A stretch of DNA of 51,821 nt from Lachnospiraceae bacterium (lineage in GTDB: Bacteria; Bacillota; Clostridia; Lachnospirales; Lachnospiraceae). A model generated the notes under the pieces. The model saw nothing but the letters and a program-made list of their open reading frames with translations, was not told the DNA's origin and did not search any database. The first letter of the stretch is position 1; every line of letters begins with the position of its first letter. This document shows positions 1 through 7,886 of this stretch, piece after piece. Position numbers and translations under genes: made by a program. Location: the NCBI GenBank assembly GCA_910575035.1, contig CAJTDL010000031.1, positions 1 to 51,821 of the forward strand, given 5' to 3'.

Positions 1-114
1 TTTTGTTTTCATGTCTTAAAATCTGGTTATCCACATCCACCTCCTGAAAATCCGGCATGACCAGATTTTTTCTCTGTTGGAATCAAGATTGCGAACTTGT
101 TTCGCAATTATCTA
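1..114 (+). mobile_element. Right end of an upstream, tandem copy of the same IS (partial)
   Basis: Bases 1-125 match about 1760-1883 closely, i.e. the sequence downstream of the transposase gene in the complete element. Both contain the same two hairpins (one around the CCGGcatgaCCGG-like core, one formed by ATTGCGAA/TTCGCAAT) and end in the terminal repeat gtttcgcaattatcta (99-114; the full copy has gtttcgcaattgccta). The simplest reading is that a second copy of this IS lies mostly outside the window and abuts this one. The transposase gene of that copy is not visible. Confidence 0.6.
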
Positions 115-125
115 TCTTAAATTAT

Positions 126-1872
126 TAGGCATTTGCGAAACGCCACAAGCCGCATAAATACGGGATTCTTTTTGTCACAAAATAAAACAACTCCTCACTG
201 GTTTGTGGTAAAATTGAAATGTCCAGTAACAATCTTCCATCCACCAGAAAGGAGTTGTACCTACATGATAACATACAAATGGCTTTCTTTGGCAGATATT
301 TTTACCGATTGCCAAAATACTTTTGATAACAATAAATATGAGTTTCTTTCCATACTCGATAAAACCATTAACCTTGATGAAATTGTTCCAGTGTCTTTCA
401 TTTCTCATTTTCACGCTGCCACCGGCAGACCCCGTAAGCATCTTCTTTATCCAATGCTCAGGGCTTTGTTATTACAGCTTATTTTCTCGATCCCCACTAC
501 TTCCCTCCTGATCATTTTCCTCAAATATTCTCAGGAATTACGGGATTTCTGTGGTTTTGATGTTGTCCCGGACGCATCTAAATTTACCCGTTTCAAGCAG
601 GATTTCTTATCGGACTTACAATCCATGTTCGATCACCTTGTTGGCCTGACCGAACCGATATGCCAACGGATTGATTTGGAAAAAGCTTCCATGACGCTCT
701 TTGATACCTCTGGCATTGAAGCCTGGGTAACCGAAAACAATCCCAAATATGCCAACCGTATTATCAAACAGCTCAAATCCTTAAAAAAAGCCAACGGCCT
801 GGACGATTCCTTTGATCCCTATAAAGCTGCCTACGGCTCCATGCCTTCCCATGCCGCCGCCAACCCCGCTATCCAGCAGATGTATATCAATGGGCATTTC
901 TGCTATGCTTTTAAATTCGGCATCGTTACAAACGGGCTGGGCATCGTCAGGCATATTTCCTTTTACAACAAAGATTTTCTCGAATCCCATCCTGAAATCA
1001 TTGTTGGAAAGAAATCGGATTCTCCGGACGAGGACAAGAGCCTTGCCGATTCCAAAGCGCTGGTCCCGACACTGAAGGATTTCTTCCGGAAGCATCCGCT
1101 TATCAATCCCAAAACGTTTCTAGGGGATGCCGCTTTCGGTTCCATCGGGATTTCTAAATATCTGCTGCAGGAAACATCCTTTGAAAAAGCGTATATTCCT
1201 CTGAAAAACAAACTCAGAGTCGAAGGAATTGATTACACCGTAAATGATGACGGCATTCCCTGCTGTCCGCATGACGCTTCCCTTCCAATGAAACGGGAAG
1301 GGAGCAAATCTCATTTGCGCTGTGGCCTTCCAACCATGAAATTTGTCTGCCCCAAAATGAAATGGGAACGGGACAGCATCACAAAGAAAACAAAACGTGT
1401 ATGCCATTGTGATACTCCGTGTACAGCATCTTCCTGTGGAAGGATGATCTACATTTATCCGGAACAGAACCTTCGTGCTTATCCGGGAACCATCCGCGGA
1501 ACCCAGGAATGGGATTCCACCTACAAAGTCAGAGTAAATGTTGAGAAATCCATCAACCACTTCAAAGACAGTTTTTGTGTTGCCGGTCGTAAAACCCAGA
1601 ATGAAAAAACGCTTCATGCCGACCTGCTTCTCGCCGGAATCACCCAGCTTATTACTGTAATAGTGGCTGACAAACTACACAAGCATCAATATATCCGCAG
1701 TCTAAAACCTCTGATTGCATAACTCACATACCATTTCGCAGGCAGATATCCCTATCTGCTTTGTTTTCATGTCTTAAAATCCAGTTACCCACATCCACCT
1801 CCTGAAATTCCGGCATGACCGGATTTTTACCTTGATAAAATCAAGATTGCGAACTTGTTTCGCAATTGCCTA
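126..1872 (+). mobile_element. Complete IS element (IS1182-like), 1747 bp
   Basis: The element is bounded by imperfect 16-bp inverted repeats: left taggcatttgcgaaac (126-141), right the complement of gtttcgcaattgccta (1857-1872), 15 of 16 matching. The 11-bp sequence tcttaaattat occurs directly outside both ends (115-125 and 1873-1883), as expected for a target duplication or a shared junction between tandem copies. It holds one transposase gene that appears intact. Assignment to IS1182 is from the protein layout and memory, not from a search; the IS boundaries are seen directly. Confidence 0.75.
265..1722 (+). CDS. Transposase, DDE type (IS1182-like)
   Basis: This is a 485-residue DDE transposase, which would cut and rejoin the ends of the surrounding element. 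The open frame extends upstream to a TTG at 133, but the ATG at 265 follows an AAAGGAG box and gives the N-terminus I know for this group (MITYKWLSL). The likely catalytic residues are D147 in LFDTSGIEAW, D288 in FLGDAAF and E427 in NVEKSINHFKD; the last lies in the C-terminal half after a Cys-rich insert (about 370-400, several CxxxC-like pairs). The N-terminal part is the helical DUF772-like region of IS1182/IS5-type enzymes. No frameshift or stop is seen, so it may be active. The element sits just upstream of the PadR gene group and may mark a junction of transferred DNA. Confidence 0.85.
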   Translation: MITYKWLSLADIFTDCQNTFDNNKYEFLSILDKTINLDEIVPVSFISHFHAATGRPRKHLLYPMLRALLLQLIFSIPTTSLLIIFLKYSQELRDFCGFDVVPDASKFTRFKQDFLSDLQSMFDHLVGLTEPICQRIDLEKASMTLFDTSGIEAWVTENNPKYANRIIKQLKSLKKANGLDDSFDPYKAAYGSMPSHAAANPAIQQMYINGHFCYAFKFGIVTNGLGIVRHISFYNKDFLESHPEIIVGKKSDSPDEDKSLADSKALVPTLKDFFRKHPLINPKTFLGDAAFGSIGISKYLLQETSFEKAYIPLKNKLRVEGIDYTVNDDGIPCCPHDASLPMKREGSKSHLRCGLPTMKFVCPKMKWERDSITKKTKRVCHCDTPCTASSCGRMIYIYPEQNLRAYPGTIRGTQEWDSTYKVRVNVEKSINHFKDSFCVAGRKTQNEKTLHADLLLAGITQLITVIVADKLHKHQYIRSLKPLIA

Positions 1873-2049
1873 TCTTAAATTATCAAGTTACTCTCTCCAT
1901 AAATTCAGTTAGTCCAAAACCACCTCCCTATATTCCTTCTCCACGGAAACTCCTAAGCCTTAACTTTTTAACCTATCTTATTTTCTGTCTCTATTATAAT
2001 TCAAAAATTATAATTTGTCAATAGTATATTTTAATTCTATGTATTGTTT

Positions 2050-2078
2050 TTTACAATCAATATGGTAAAATATATTGT
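2050..2078 (+). promoter_or_regulatory. Candidate sigma-A promoter of the PadR operon
   Basis: TTTACA (2050-2055), 17-nt spacer, TATTGT (2073-2078). The -35 overlaps a small dyad (ATTGT-N5-ACAAT at 2043-2057), a possible site for the PadR protein itself since the family usually autoregulates. The rest of the gene-free stretch 1884-2247 is AT-rich (a TATAATTCAAAAATTATA dyad near 1996-2013), with nothing else that I can identify. Confidence 0.35.
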
Positions 2079-2247
2079 AGAAATAGGAAAAACGCCAAAG
2101 GCTCATTCCCTGTATCGCCTCTGATTATGGCCATATTAACCAAAAAAGCTTTTATTATGGAGCATTCCATATACATTTTCACAGCCTTGTGCACTTGGAG
2201 GCTTTAAGGCAAACATATAATCTATTTAGCAAAGGAGCATCACATGT

Positions 2248-2640
2248 ATGCTGAACCCACGGTCACAACTGCTTGGAGGATTAAAGAAAGCAACCATAGA
2301 AATGATTCTATTAAAGCTGCTAAAAGAGCAGGATATGTACGGCTATCAAATGACACAGCAAGTAAAAAAACGCAGCAATGGCTTATATACAATTCTGGAG
2401 GGTTCCATGTATCCCATACTTTACCGTCTGGAAGAACAGGGCTACATCAGCTGTTATGAGCAAAAGGCTGGGAAACGGCAGACTCGGGTGTACTACCGCT
2501 TAGAGGATCCGGGGAGGGAATACCTGGAGGAAATCCATTCTGCCTATGAACAGGCGTTATCTGTTATTAACTTCTTATATGAATCAAAGGAAGGGGACAT
2601 ATTTGACCATGAGGAAAACGGGAACCAAAAGCTATATTAA
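2248..2640 (+). CDS. PadR family transcriptional regulator
   Basis: A 130-residue regulator of the short PadR type: an N-terminal winged helix (about 10-85) with the family hallmarks MILLKLLKEQDMYGYQM and EGSMYPILYRLEEQGYI, then a C-terminal dimerisation helix. PadR proteins usually repress their own operon and neighbouring transporter or membrane-protein genes. The ATG at 2248 (box AAAGGAG at 2231-2237, 10-nt spacing) is in the right frame; an ATG four bases upstream opens an unrelated short frame. The 3' end overlaps the start of the next gene by 32 bp, so the two are co-transcribed and probably translationally coupled. In Firmicutes, short PadR genes are often followed by a HAAS/DUF1700-like membrane protein, which fits the next two genes. 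Confidence 0.88.
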   Translation: MLNPRSQLLGGLKKATIEMILLKLLKEQDMYGYQMTQQVKKRSNGLYTILEGSMYPILYRLEEQGYISCYEQKAGKRQTRVYYRLEDPGREYLEEIHSAYEQALSVINFLYESKEGDIFDHEENGNQKLY

Positions 2641-2986
2641 AGAGCTGAGGAAACAATTGCGCCAGAGCTATCTTCCAGAACAGGCCGATAAAATCCTCTC
2701 TCTCCTGCAAAACAGCGCTGATAATTTTTTTGAAGACAACCCAGACGCCAGCTTCGAAGATTTTTTAGAACAGTTTGGGAATATTGACGACCTGCGCGAT
2801 TCTTTTTTAGAAAATGCCCAGGATTTATCAAAACAGGCCAGGCAGGCACATTCCAGAAAAATGATTTTCATAGCCGTTTCAATTATTGTAGTTTTCATAG
2901 CCGCCATCTATTGCGGCTCTCTTATCAAAGGCTATATAAAAAGCAGGGACAGCATTATTAAGTATGAGAGGAGCATTATCTATTAG
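2609..2986 (+). CDS. Small single-TM protein partnered with PadR (HAAS/DUF1700- or DUF6120-like)
   Basis: A 125-residue protein with a basic, helical N-terminal domain (1-35), an acidic stretch NFFEDNPDASFEDFLEQFG (about 44-62), and one membrane helix near 87-108 followed by a short basic tail. The helical domain with an 'FG..' segment resembles the HAAS module found beside PadR regulators. Start at ATG 2609, preceded by AAGGAAGGGGA, inside the end of the padR frame. It is paralogous to the next gene: both share ASFEDF, the FG-D/N-I motif, LEN-QDLSK and a C-terminal TM with an -IIY end. Function is unknown; it may act as an anti-regulator or membrane sensor for the PadR protein, which is inference from context. 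Confidence 0.75.
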   Translation: MRKTGTKSYIKELRKQLRQSYLPEQADKILSLLQNSADNFFEDNPDASFEDFLEQFGNIDDLRDSFLENAQDLSKQARQAHSRKMIFIAVSIIVVFIAAIYCGSLIKGYIKSRDSIIKYERSIIY

Positions 2987-3018
2987 GCAAATGTAACAGA
3001 AGGGAATTATTGGGAATT

Positions 3019-3396
3019 ATGAAAGAAAAGGCATTAAATGCATATTTTAAGAAACTGGAAAAACGTTTACGCCGTACGCAGCCGCCAAAACAAGCCCATA
3101 AGATCATTGCCCAGCTGCAATGCAGCTCTGGCTGCTATTTTGAAGAGCACCCAAATGCCAGCTTTGAGGATTTTATACGGGAATTTGGCGATATTGAAGA
3201 ACTGGATCTGGCTTTATTAGAAAATACCCAGGATTTATCAAAATTAACAGATACGGCGCATTTCAAGCGCAAACTCCTCATACTTGTCATAGCTATTGTA
3301 TTATTTGTAAAATTGCTTGATTATGGGCTATGTATTGCAGACCATATCGAGCAAGCCAACACTGAGATCATACAAAAAGAAACTATTATTTACTAA
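3019..3396 (+). CDS. Paralogue of the preceding small single-TM protein
   Basis: A 125-residue protein with the same layout as the one at 2609-2986: basic helical N-terminus, an acidic segment with NASFEDFIREFGDIEEL, LENTQDLSK, one TM helix near 88-104 and a tail ending TIIY. The ATG at 3019 aligns residue for residue with its paralogue's start. A TTG at 3010 has a better-spaced AGAAGGGA box (2998-3005) and could be the true start, adding three residues. The two genes look like a tandem duplication that has since diverged. Function unknown; see the neighbouring entry for context. Confidence 0.72.
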   Translation: MKEKALNAYFKKLEKRLRRTQPPKQAHKIIAQLQCSSGCYFEEHPNASFEDFIREFGDIEELDLALLENTQDLSKLTDTAHFKRKLLILVIAIVLFVKLLDYGLCIADHIEQANTEIIQKETIIY

Positions 3397-3416
3397 ATCC
3401 AAAGGAGAACTTACAT

Positions 3417-3899
3417 ATGAAAAAATTATCAAAAATACTCTTATCCATAGTATTAACATTATCTTTATACAACGTTCAGACAATCCATGCATCTGATTCC
3501 AATACACAAATTGAATATTTTGAAGATGGCAGCTACTGCATTACCGTTATTGAAGATGGCAATACGGAAAACCTATCCGATATTTCTGTCGCCTCTGCAT
3601 CAAAAACAGTTTCTAAAAGCAAAAAAACAAGCTATTACAGTTCTGCCAATGTAGAAATGTGGTATGTAAAAGTCACCGGTTCCTTTACTTATGGAAATGG
3701 TTCCGCTGTCTGCAATTCATCTTCTGTCACTGCCGCATCCAAAAATGGTGATTGGAAAGTTTCTAATAAATCTTCCAGCAAATCCGGAAATACTGCAACT
3801 GCTTCCGCCACTGGAAAACGATATATTAATGGAACACTAACTCACACAGTCACCAAATCCGTCACCCTAACCTGCAGCGCCACCGGAAAATTTTCCTGA
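3417..3899 (+). CDS. Small secreted protein of unknown function
   Basis: A 160-residue protein with a classic Sec signal peptide (KK at the N-terminus, hydrophobic core about 5-20, probable cleavage after HA-S near residue 25). The mature part (about 135 residues) is rich in Ser, Thr, Lys, Asn and Ala, has two Cys (one in the VCNSSS segment, one in LTCSATG near the C-terminus), and is probably all-beta. An AAAGGAGAA box precedes ATG 3417. It is the last gene of the padR operon and is followed by a terminator at 3934. I do not recognise it with certainty; it resembles DUF6147-type lachnospiral secreted proteins, but this is from memory. It could be the output of the module (a surface-acting or peptide-like effector). 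Confidence 0.75.
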   Translation: MKKLSKILLSIVLTLSLYNVQTIHASDSNTQIEYFEDGSYCITVIEDGNTENLSDISVASASKTVSKSKKTSYYSSANVEMWYVKVTGSFTYGNGSAVCNSSSVTAASKNGDWKVSNKSSSKSGNTATASATGKRYINGTLTHTVTKSVTLTCSATGKFS

Positions 3900-3933
3900 C
3901 CAATATTCCCCCAAATATAATCCCCTTCTGTTC

Positions 3934-3972
3934 CCCGCCAGCTTCCCATCCGGAAGCCTGGCGGGTATTTTT
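3934..3972 (+). terminator. Rho-independent terminator of the padR operon
   Basis: A 13-bp stem, CCCGCCAG-CTTCC pairing with GGAAG-C-CTGGCGGG (3934-3965, one bulged C), followed by TATTTTT. It points rightward and lies between the convergent padR operon and the minus-strand kinase gene. Confidence 0.85.
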
Positions 3973-4020
3973 CTCCCTGGAAACGGTTTCCTAAGCCCAT
4001 TTGCATAGATTTCCCCTATG

Positions 4021-5112
4021 CTAGCACTGCTTCACAATCTCCATCATCTTCTCCCAGTTCGCTTCCATATCTGCCACCAGCTTCATCTGGGTGCGGCAGC
4101 GGTCCAGGTTCTGCCCTTCCCTGTGGATCTTGAAATAGGTGTCCCCCTGGAGGTAATCCGTCAGAAACCGCATCCCGCATTCATAGGTCATGGCCTTTGC
4201 CCCCATGGGCAGCATGGCGCGCTCTGTCTCTGTCAGGCTTCCCCTGCAGCCCTTGAGGAACCCTTCGGTATAGAGCTGGAATAAATGCAGGTCACAATTC
4301 ACCTTGGACAGGTCTGGCTCGTCCTCATCCCCGGTGCTTGCCCCAAACCGAATCGAGTCCCCAAAGTCATGGACAGCCAGCCCCGGCATCACCGTATCCA
4401 GGTCGATGACGCAGATCCCTTTCCCTGTCTTGGGATCCATCATGATATTGTTCAGCTTGGTGTCGTTGTGGGTTACCCGCAGCGGAAGCTCCCCGGCCGC
4501 CAGCATATCGCCCAGGACTGCGGCAATTTCCTCCCTTTCCTGGAAAAATGCGATTTCCTTGGCTACTTCCCCGGCCCTGTGGCACACGTCTTCCTCCACG
4601 GCTCTTAGGAAGGCCCCATACCGCGCCTTGGTGTCGTGGAAGCCCGGTATGGTCTCATGGAGCGTCTCAGCCGGGTAATCCGCCAGCATCTGCTGAAAAT
4701 TCCCAAATGCCACTGCGCTCTCATAAAAGTCCCGCTCTGACTCCACCCGGTCATAGCTTACCGCATCCTCAATAAAATGGTACATCCGCCAGCAGTCCCC
4801 CTGGCTATCCCAATAAAGGGGCTCCCCAGCCTTGGTGGGAATGACGGTCAAAGTCTCCCGCATCCCATCCCCGCCGGCTTTCTCAATCTTCTCCCTCAGG
4901 AAATTTGTGACGCCCAGAATATTCTCCATAACCCCCTGGGGATCTGTGAAAATATTGCGGTTCATCCGCTGTAAAATATAGCGTTTCCCAGCCCGCACCA
5001 AAAAGGTGTCATTGATATGGCCGCTGCCATAAGGGCATATTTCTTCCGCTTCCTCTGGCAGGAACTGCCCTTCTGCCATCTTTGCCCGCTCCAGCAAATT
5101 CAATTCTTCCAT
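4021..5112 (-). CDS. nahK: N-acetylhexosamine 1-kinase-like phosphotransferase
   Basis: A 363-residue cytoplasmic kinase of the aminoglycoside-phosphotransferase fold, closest by eye to NahK/LnpB, which makes GlcNAc-1-P or GalNAc-1-P from the free sugar. Visible signs: the N-terminal nucleotide-binding strand YGSGHINDTF with YILQRMN, the catalytic loop VTHNDTKLNNIM (His-x-Asp...Asn) near residue 215, and the metal-binding CVIDLDTVMPG that replaces DFG. The start at 5112 is chosen because GGAAGGGAG stands 8 nt upstream; the frame runs 11 codons further without a good box. It follows the nucleotidyltransferase gene with a 102-nt gap, and together they could turn a hexosamine into a UDP-sugar. 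No GH112 phosphorylase is in this window, so the substrate source is unclear. Other sugar kinases of this fold remain possible. Confidence 0.8.
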   Translation of the reverse strand: MEELNLLERAKMAEGQFLPEEAEEICPYGSGHINDTFLVRAGKRYILQRMNRNIFTDPQGVMENILGVTNFLREKIEKAGGDGMRETLTVIPTKAGEPLYWDSQGDCWRMYHFIEDAVSYDRVESERDFYESAVAFGNFQQMLADYPAETLHETIPGFHDTKARYGAFLRAVEEDVCHRAGEVAKEIAFFQEREEIAAVLGDMLAAGELPLRVTHNDTKLNNIMMDPKTGKGICVIDLDTVMPGLAVHDFGDSIRFGASTGDEDEPDLSKVNCDLHLFQLYTEGFLKGCRGSLTETERAMLPMGAKAMTYECGMRFLTDYLQGDTYFKIHREGQNLDRCRTQMKLVADMEANWEKMMEIVKQC

Positions 5113-5214
5113 CCTAGTCTCCCTTCCTCTTCCCTGCCCAGGCAAAATCCTGGCGCTTTGCCTGGCATGTGATCCTGTTCCGCAGCCTGTCCCTCTCCCG
5201 GCACCGACGGCAGG

Positions 5215-6129
5215 TTAAAACTCCTCCGGGTACAGCCCTTGCTGTTTCAGCCCTGCAATGGCGTTCACCACCATTTCCTTGTCCTCTTTATAGGTTACGC
5301 CATACCACTTGTCCTGGGATGTGAGCACCTGCACGCTTGCTTTTCCCTGCTGCAGCAGCCCATCCACGGCAAAGGGCAGGTAATATTCCGCTTTCAGGGG
5401 ATTTTGGGGCAATTCCTCCTCCAAAAACTGCCGGAAGCCTATTTCCAGCTCCTGCAGGATGCTGTTCGAAAATCCCCAAAGGTTCATGGAAACCGTACTG
5501 TCCATAGGGATTTCCTGGAATGTGGCTCCGCCGTCCTCTGTAAATACTGCCTGTTCCCCGCGCTTCTCAATATGGGTGCGCTCCACAATCCCTGCCAAAA
5601 ATCCCTGGGCATCTGTCTGGCAGACGCCCCTTGCCACATAGCCGTTCTCTGTCAGCGTATTTTCCAAGGCATACCCAACCATGGCATAGCGGTATTTCCC
5701 ATCGTCCTGGTGGCTTGCCAGATAGTCATAGATGGCCTTGTAGGCATACCTGCCGTAATAATCATCTGCATTAATCACCGCAAAGGGCCCATCCACCACG
5801 CCCTGGCAGCACAGGATGGCATGCCCTGTGCCAAAAGGCTTCTGCCTGCCCTCTGGCGCCTGATAGCCTGCCGGAACCTTATCCAGCTCCTGGTAGACAT
5901 ATTCCACCTGTATTTTTTCCGAGATACGGTCGCCTATGCTCTCCTTAAAAGCCGCTTCATTGGCCTTCTTGATGATAAACACCACTTTTTCAAACCCTGC
6001 CTGGAGGGCGTCATAAATGGAAAAATCCATAATAATATGCCCCTGCGGGTCAATAGGGTCAATCTGCTTCAAGCCCCCATAACGGCTCCCCATACCGGCT
6101 GCCATAATGACTAATACTGGTTTTTTCAT
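5215..6129 (-). CDS. Sugar-1-phosphate nucleotidyltransferase (LnpC/GalU-like)
   Basis: A 304-residue protein of the NTP_transferase fold. It starts with the nucleotide-binding signature VIMAAGMGSRYGGLKQ (residues about 7-22), carries FGTGHAILCC with the uridine-binding region, and AVINADDYYG with the Asp that binds metal. It would join a sugar-1-phosphate to a nucleotide. The pairing with the NahK-like gene downstream suggests use of hexosamine- or galactose-1-phosphate, as lnpC does in bifidobacterial lnpABCD, but the length and N-terminus also fit clostridial GalU-like proteins. Start at 6129 is set by AGGAGG 6 nt upstream. It is the first gene of the operon and lies behind a 255-nt leader that contains a terminator (6251-6280). 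Confidence 0.8.
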   Translation of the reverse strand: MKKPVLVIMAAGMGSRYGGLKQIDPIDPQGHIIMDFSIYDALQAGFEKVVFIIKKANEAAFKESIGDRISEKIQVEYVYQELDKVPAGYQAPEGRQKPFGTGHAILCCQGVVDGPFAVINADDYYGRYAYKAIYDYLASHQDDGKYRYAMVGYALENTLTENGYVARGVCQTDAQGFLAGIVERTHIEKRGEQAVFTEDGGATFQEIPMDSTVSMNLWGFSNSILQELEIGFRQFLEEELPQNPLKAEYYLPFAVDGLLQQGKASVQVLTSQDKWYGVTYKEDKEMVVNAIAGLKQQGLYPEEF

Positions 6130-6250
6130 GTTAAACCTCCTCTGAATCCTGTTGTTTCTGGCTGCATGGCCGCATTTTACAACCGAAGCCACTTAAGTAT
6201 GCCTACAGGCTGTGATGGCAGGGGATTTGCCATGCGCTTCTATACTAAGC

Positions 6251-6280
6251 AAAAAGCCCCCCGCCTCATGGCGAAGGACT
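6251..6280 (-). terminator. Intrinsic terminator inside the leader of the nucleotidyltransferase/kinase operon
   Basis: On the minus strand an 11-bp stem (5' arm 6270-6280, 3' arm 6255-6265, loop AUGA, G.U pairs included) is followed by UUUUU. It sits about 105 nt after the predicted start of transcription and about 120 nt before the gene, so it can act as an attenuator or as the end of a short RNA. Confidence 0.6.
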
Positions 6281-6391
6281 AAACACTCCCGGCACAATCC
6301 CCTGTAAACCATATGATAATCTGCCTAAAATATCCATTTTGGCCACTTATATGCCGCATATTGCTCAATGCTAACCACATATTATGCCTAT

Positions 6392-6420
6392 ATATTAGCA
6401 ATTATGCATAGAAAAGTCAA
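6392..6420 (-). promoter_or_regulatory. Strong sigma-A promoter of the nucleotidyltransferase/kinase operon
   Basis: Minus strand: TTGACT (6420-6415), 17-nt spacer, TAATAT (6397-6392). Ten of twelve consensus bases match. The predicted start is near 6385, giving a leader of about 255 nt. Confidence 0.65.
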
Positions 6421-6435
6421 TAGTAAAATTTACTA
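6421..6435. promoter_or_regulatory. Perfect palindrome abutting the -35 box (candidate operator)
   Basis: TAGTAAA-A-TTTACTA is a perfect 7+1+7 palindrome touching the upstream edge of the -35 hexamer. The position suits an activator or a repressor. The same half-site TTTACTA also occurs upstream of the sugar ABC operon (30900-30930, 31104-31110). Confidence 0.5.
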
Positions 6436-6510
6436 AATATTTATTCTATTTACGTGTAATATTACTGTTGATATAGAAATTTTCACCAAATAATATGCAT
6501 TCAGCGGAAA

Positions 6511-6550
6511 TAAAGAAAAATCCCCCAACTGTGGCGCAACATAGTTGGGG
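6511..6550 (-). terminator. Terminator of the efflux operon
   Basis: Minus strand: CCCCAACT (6550-6543) pairs with AGTTGGGG (6530-6523), followed by GATTTTTCTTTATTT. It lies 60 nt past the end of the MacB-like permease gene. Confidence 0.85.
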
Positions 6551-6608
6551 AATTCTCTTATTGCCTAAAAATTGCCGTGGCATAGGGAAAAATGGGATAA
6601 CCAGCAGC

Positions 6609-7862
6609 TTACTCATGCCGCAGGGCATCAATTGGATTCAAATTCGCTGCTTTATAGGAGGGCAGCAGCCCAAATAAGATCCCGATTACCATGGAAAATA
6701 CCACTGCCAGCACAGCTGCCGGGATGCTGATGGCTACAAGGGTCCCGCTGACCCTGGAGATTACCTCTGCCAGCACAACCCCCACGATCACGCCAATCAG
6801 CCCGCCCAGGCTGGTCAGCACGGCTGCTTCCGTCAAAAACTGCCCCAGGATCTTGCTTTTCCTGGCTCCAATGGCTTTCTTCAATCCAATTTCCTGGGTA
6901 CGCTCTGTCACAGACACCAGCATGATGTTCATAACGCCAATGCCGCCTACCAAAAGGGAAATCCCTGCAATCCATACCAGCATGGCATTGGTGGACTGGC
7001 TCAGCTTTTGGATATCCTCTGCCTGCTTCAGCAAATCGGCCGCCTGGTATTTCAGGGTATCATCCGAGACATTCAAGTCTGTATTCAACAGCGCTGACGC
7101 TTCTTTCCCTGCTTTTGTCATATTGTCCACGCTGTCCAGCTTCAATACCAGGGACTGGGGCTCATCATACCCATACAGCATCGGCCATGCAGTATTCGGC
7201 ACATAGACTACGCCGCTGGTGCGCTGGGCATAGGTATAATATTCCTCCATGGAATTGATGACTGGCTCAAATTTGCTGGATTTGGTGATAATCCCCACCA
7301 CAATAAAAGGCTGCTGCTGGATCTCTATGGTCTTCCCAATGGGATCTGTCCCCTGGAATAAGGTCTCGGCAGAATCCTCATCCATCACTGCCACATTGCG
7401 GAACTTTTTATAATCATCCCCGCAAAAGCCCCTGCCCTTTTTTATAATATAATTGCAGGTGCTCAGGTAATCCTGGTCAATCCCATAGAGCCTGCCGCCG
7501 GACATGCCAGTATTCTGATAGTAAACGGTATTGTAAATATCCCTTGCGGTATAGAGGGACGCCCCTTCCACATGGTCAAGGGCTATCATTTCCTCTTTCC
7601 TCTCCTCGGTAATAACAGGCACGCCGTCCGGCACGCCGTTATATTCCATCTCATAAGTATAATCTCCCTGATAAAGCTGCACATTTACCGTATTCTCCCC
7701 TGAGCCGATCAGGTTCTCCTTGATCTGCTCATTGGTACCCTTTATGGTGGAGACAATGGCTATGATCGCCGCAATACCGATAATAATGCCCAACATTGTA
7801 AGGAAGGAACGCATTTTGTGCGACCACAGCCCCTGAAAGGACAATCTGATATTCTCTAACAT
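6609..7862 (-). CDS. MacB-like ABC transporter permease (FtsX family)
   Basis: A 417-residue permease with the MacB layout: one N-terminal membrane helix after an amphipathic lead (MRSFLTMLGIIIGIAA, about 17-40), a long extracytoplasmic domain (about 45-285, MacB_PCD type), and three C-terminal helices that include the family signature VGGIGVMNIMLVSVTERTQE and GLKKAIGARKSKI. These permeases work as mechanotransmitters that drive export of peptides, antibiotics or lipids and do not carry the substrate through the membrane themselves. It is the last gene of a four-gene operon (adaptor, ATPase, adaptor, permease) with a 24-nt gap to the preceding adaptor gene; AAGGAGA stands before ATG 7862. The substrate cannot be told from sequence. 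Confidence 0.9.
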   Translation of the reverse strand: MLENIRLSFQGLWSHKMRSFLTMLGIIIGIAAIIAIVSTIKGTNEQIKENLIGSGENTVNVQLYQGDYTYEMEYNGVPDGVPVITEERKEEMIALDHVEGASLYTARDIYNTVYYQNTGMSGGRLYGIDQDYLSTCNYIIKKGRGFCGDDYKKFRNVAVMDEDSAETLFQGTDPIGKTIEIQQQPFIVVGIITKSSKFEPVINSMEEYYTYAQRTSGVVYVPNTAWPMLYGYDEPQSLVLKLDSVDNMTKAGKEASALLNTDLNVSDDTLKYQAADLLKQAEDIQKLSQSTNAMLVWIAGISLLVGGIGVMNIMLVSVTERTQEIGLKKAIGARKSKILGQFLTEAAVLTSLGGLIGVIVGVVLAEVISRVSGTLVAISIPAAVLAVVFSMVIGILFGLLPSYKAANLNPIDALRHE

Positions 7863-7886
7863 CTATTTTTCTCCTTATCCATCTCT

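Noticed and set aside
133-264. N-terminal extension of the transposase frame from TTG 133
   Set aside because: No ribosome binding site and no family similarity; the frame crosses the terminal repeat of the element.
3977-3993. CRE-like palindrome CTGGAAACGGTTTCCTA
   Set aside because: It lies between two convergent gene ends, not near a promoter, and departs from the full catabolite-repression consensus.
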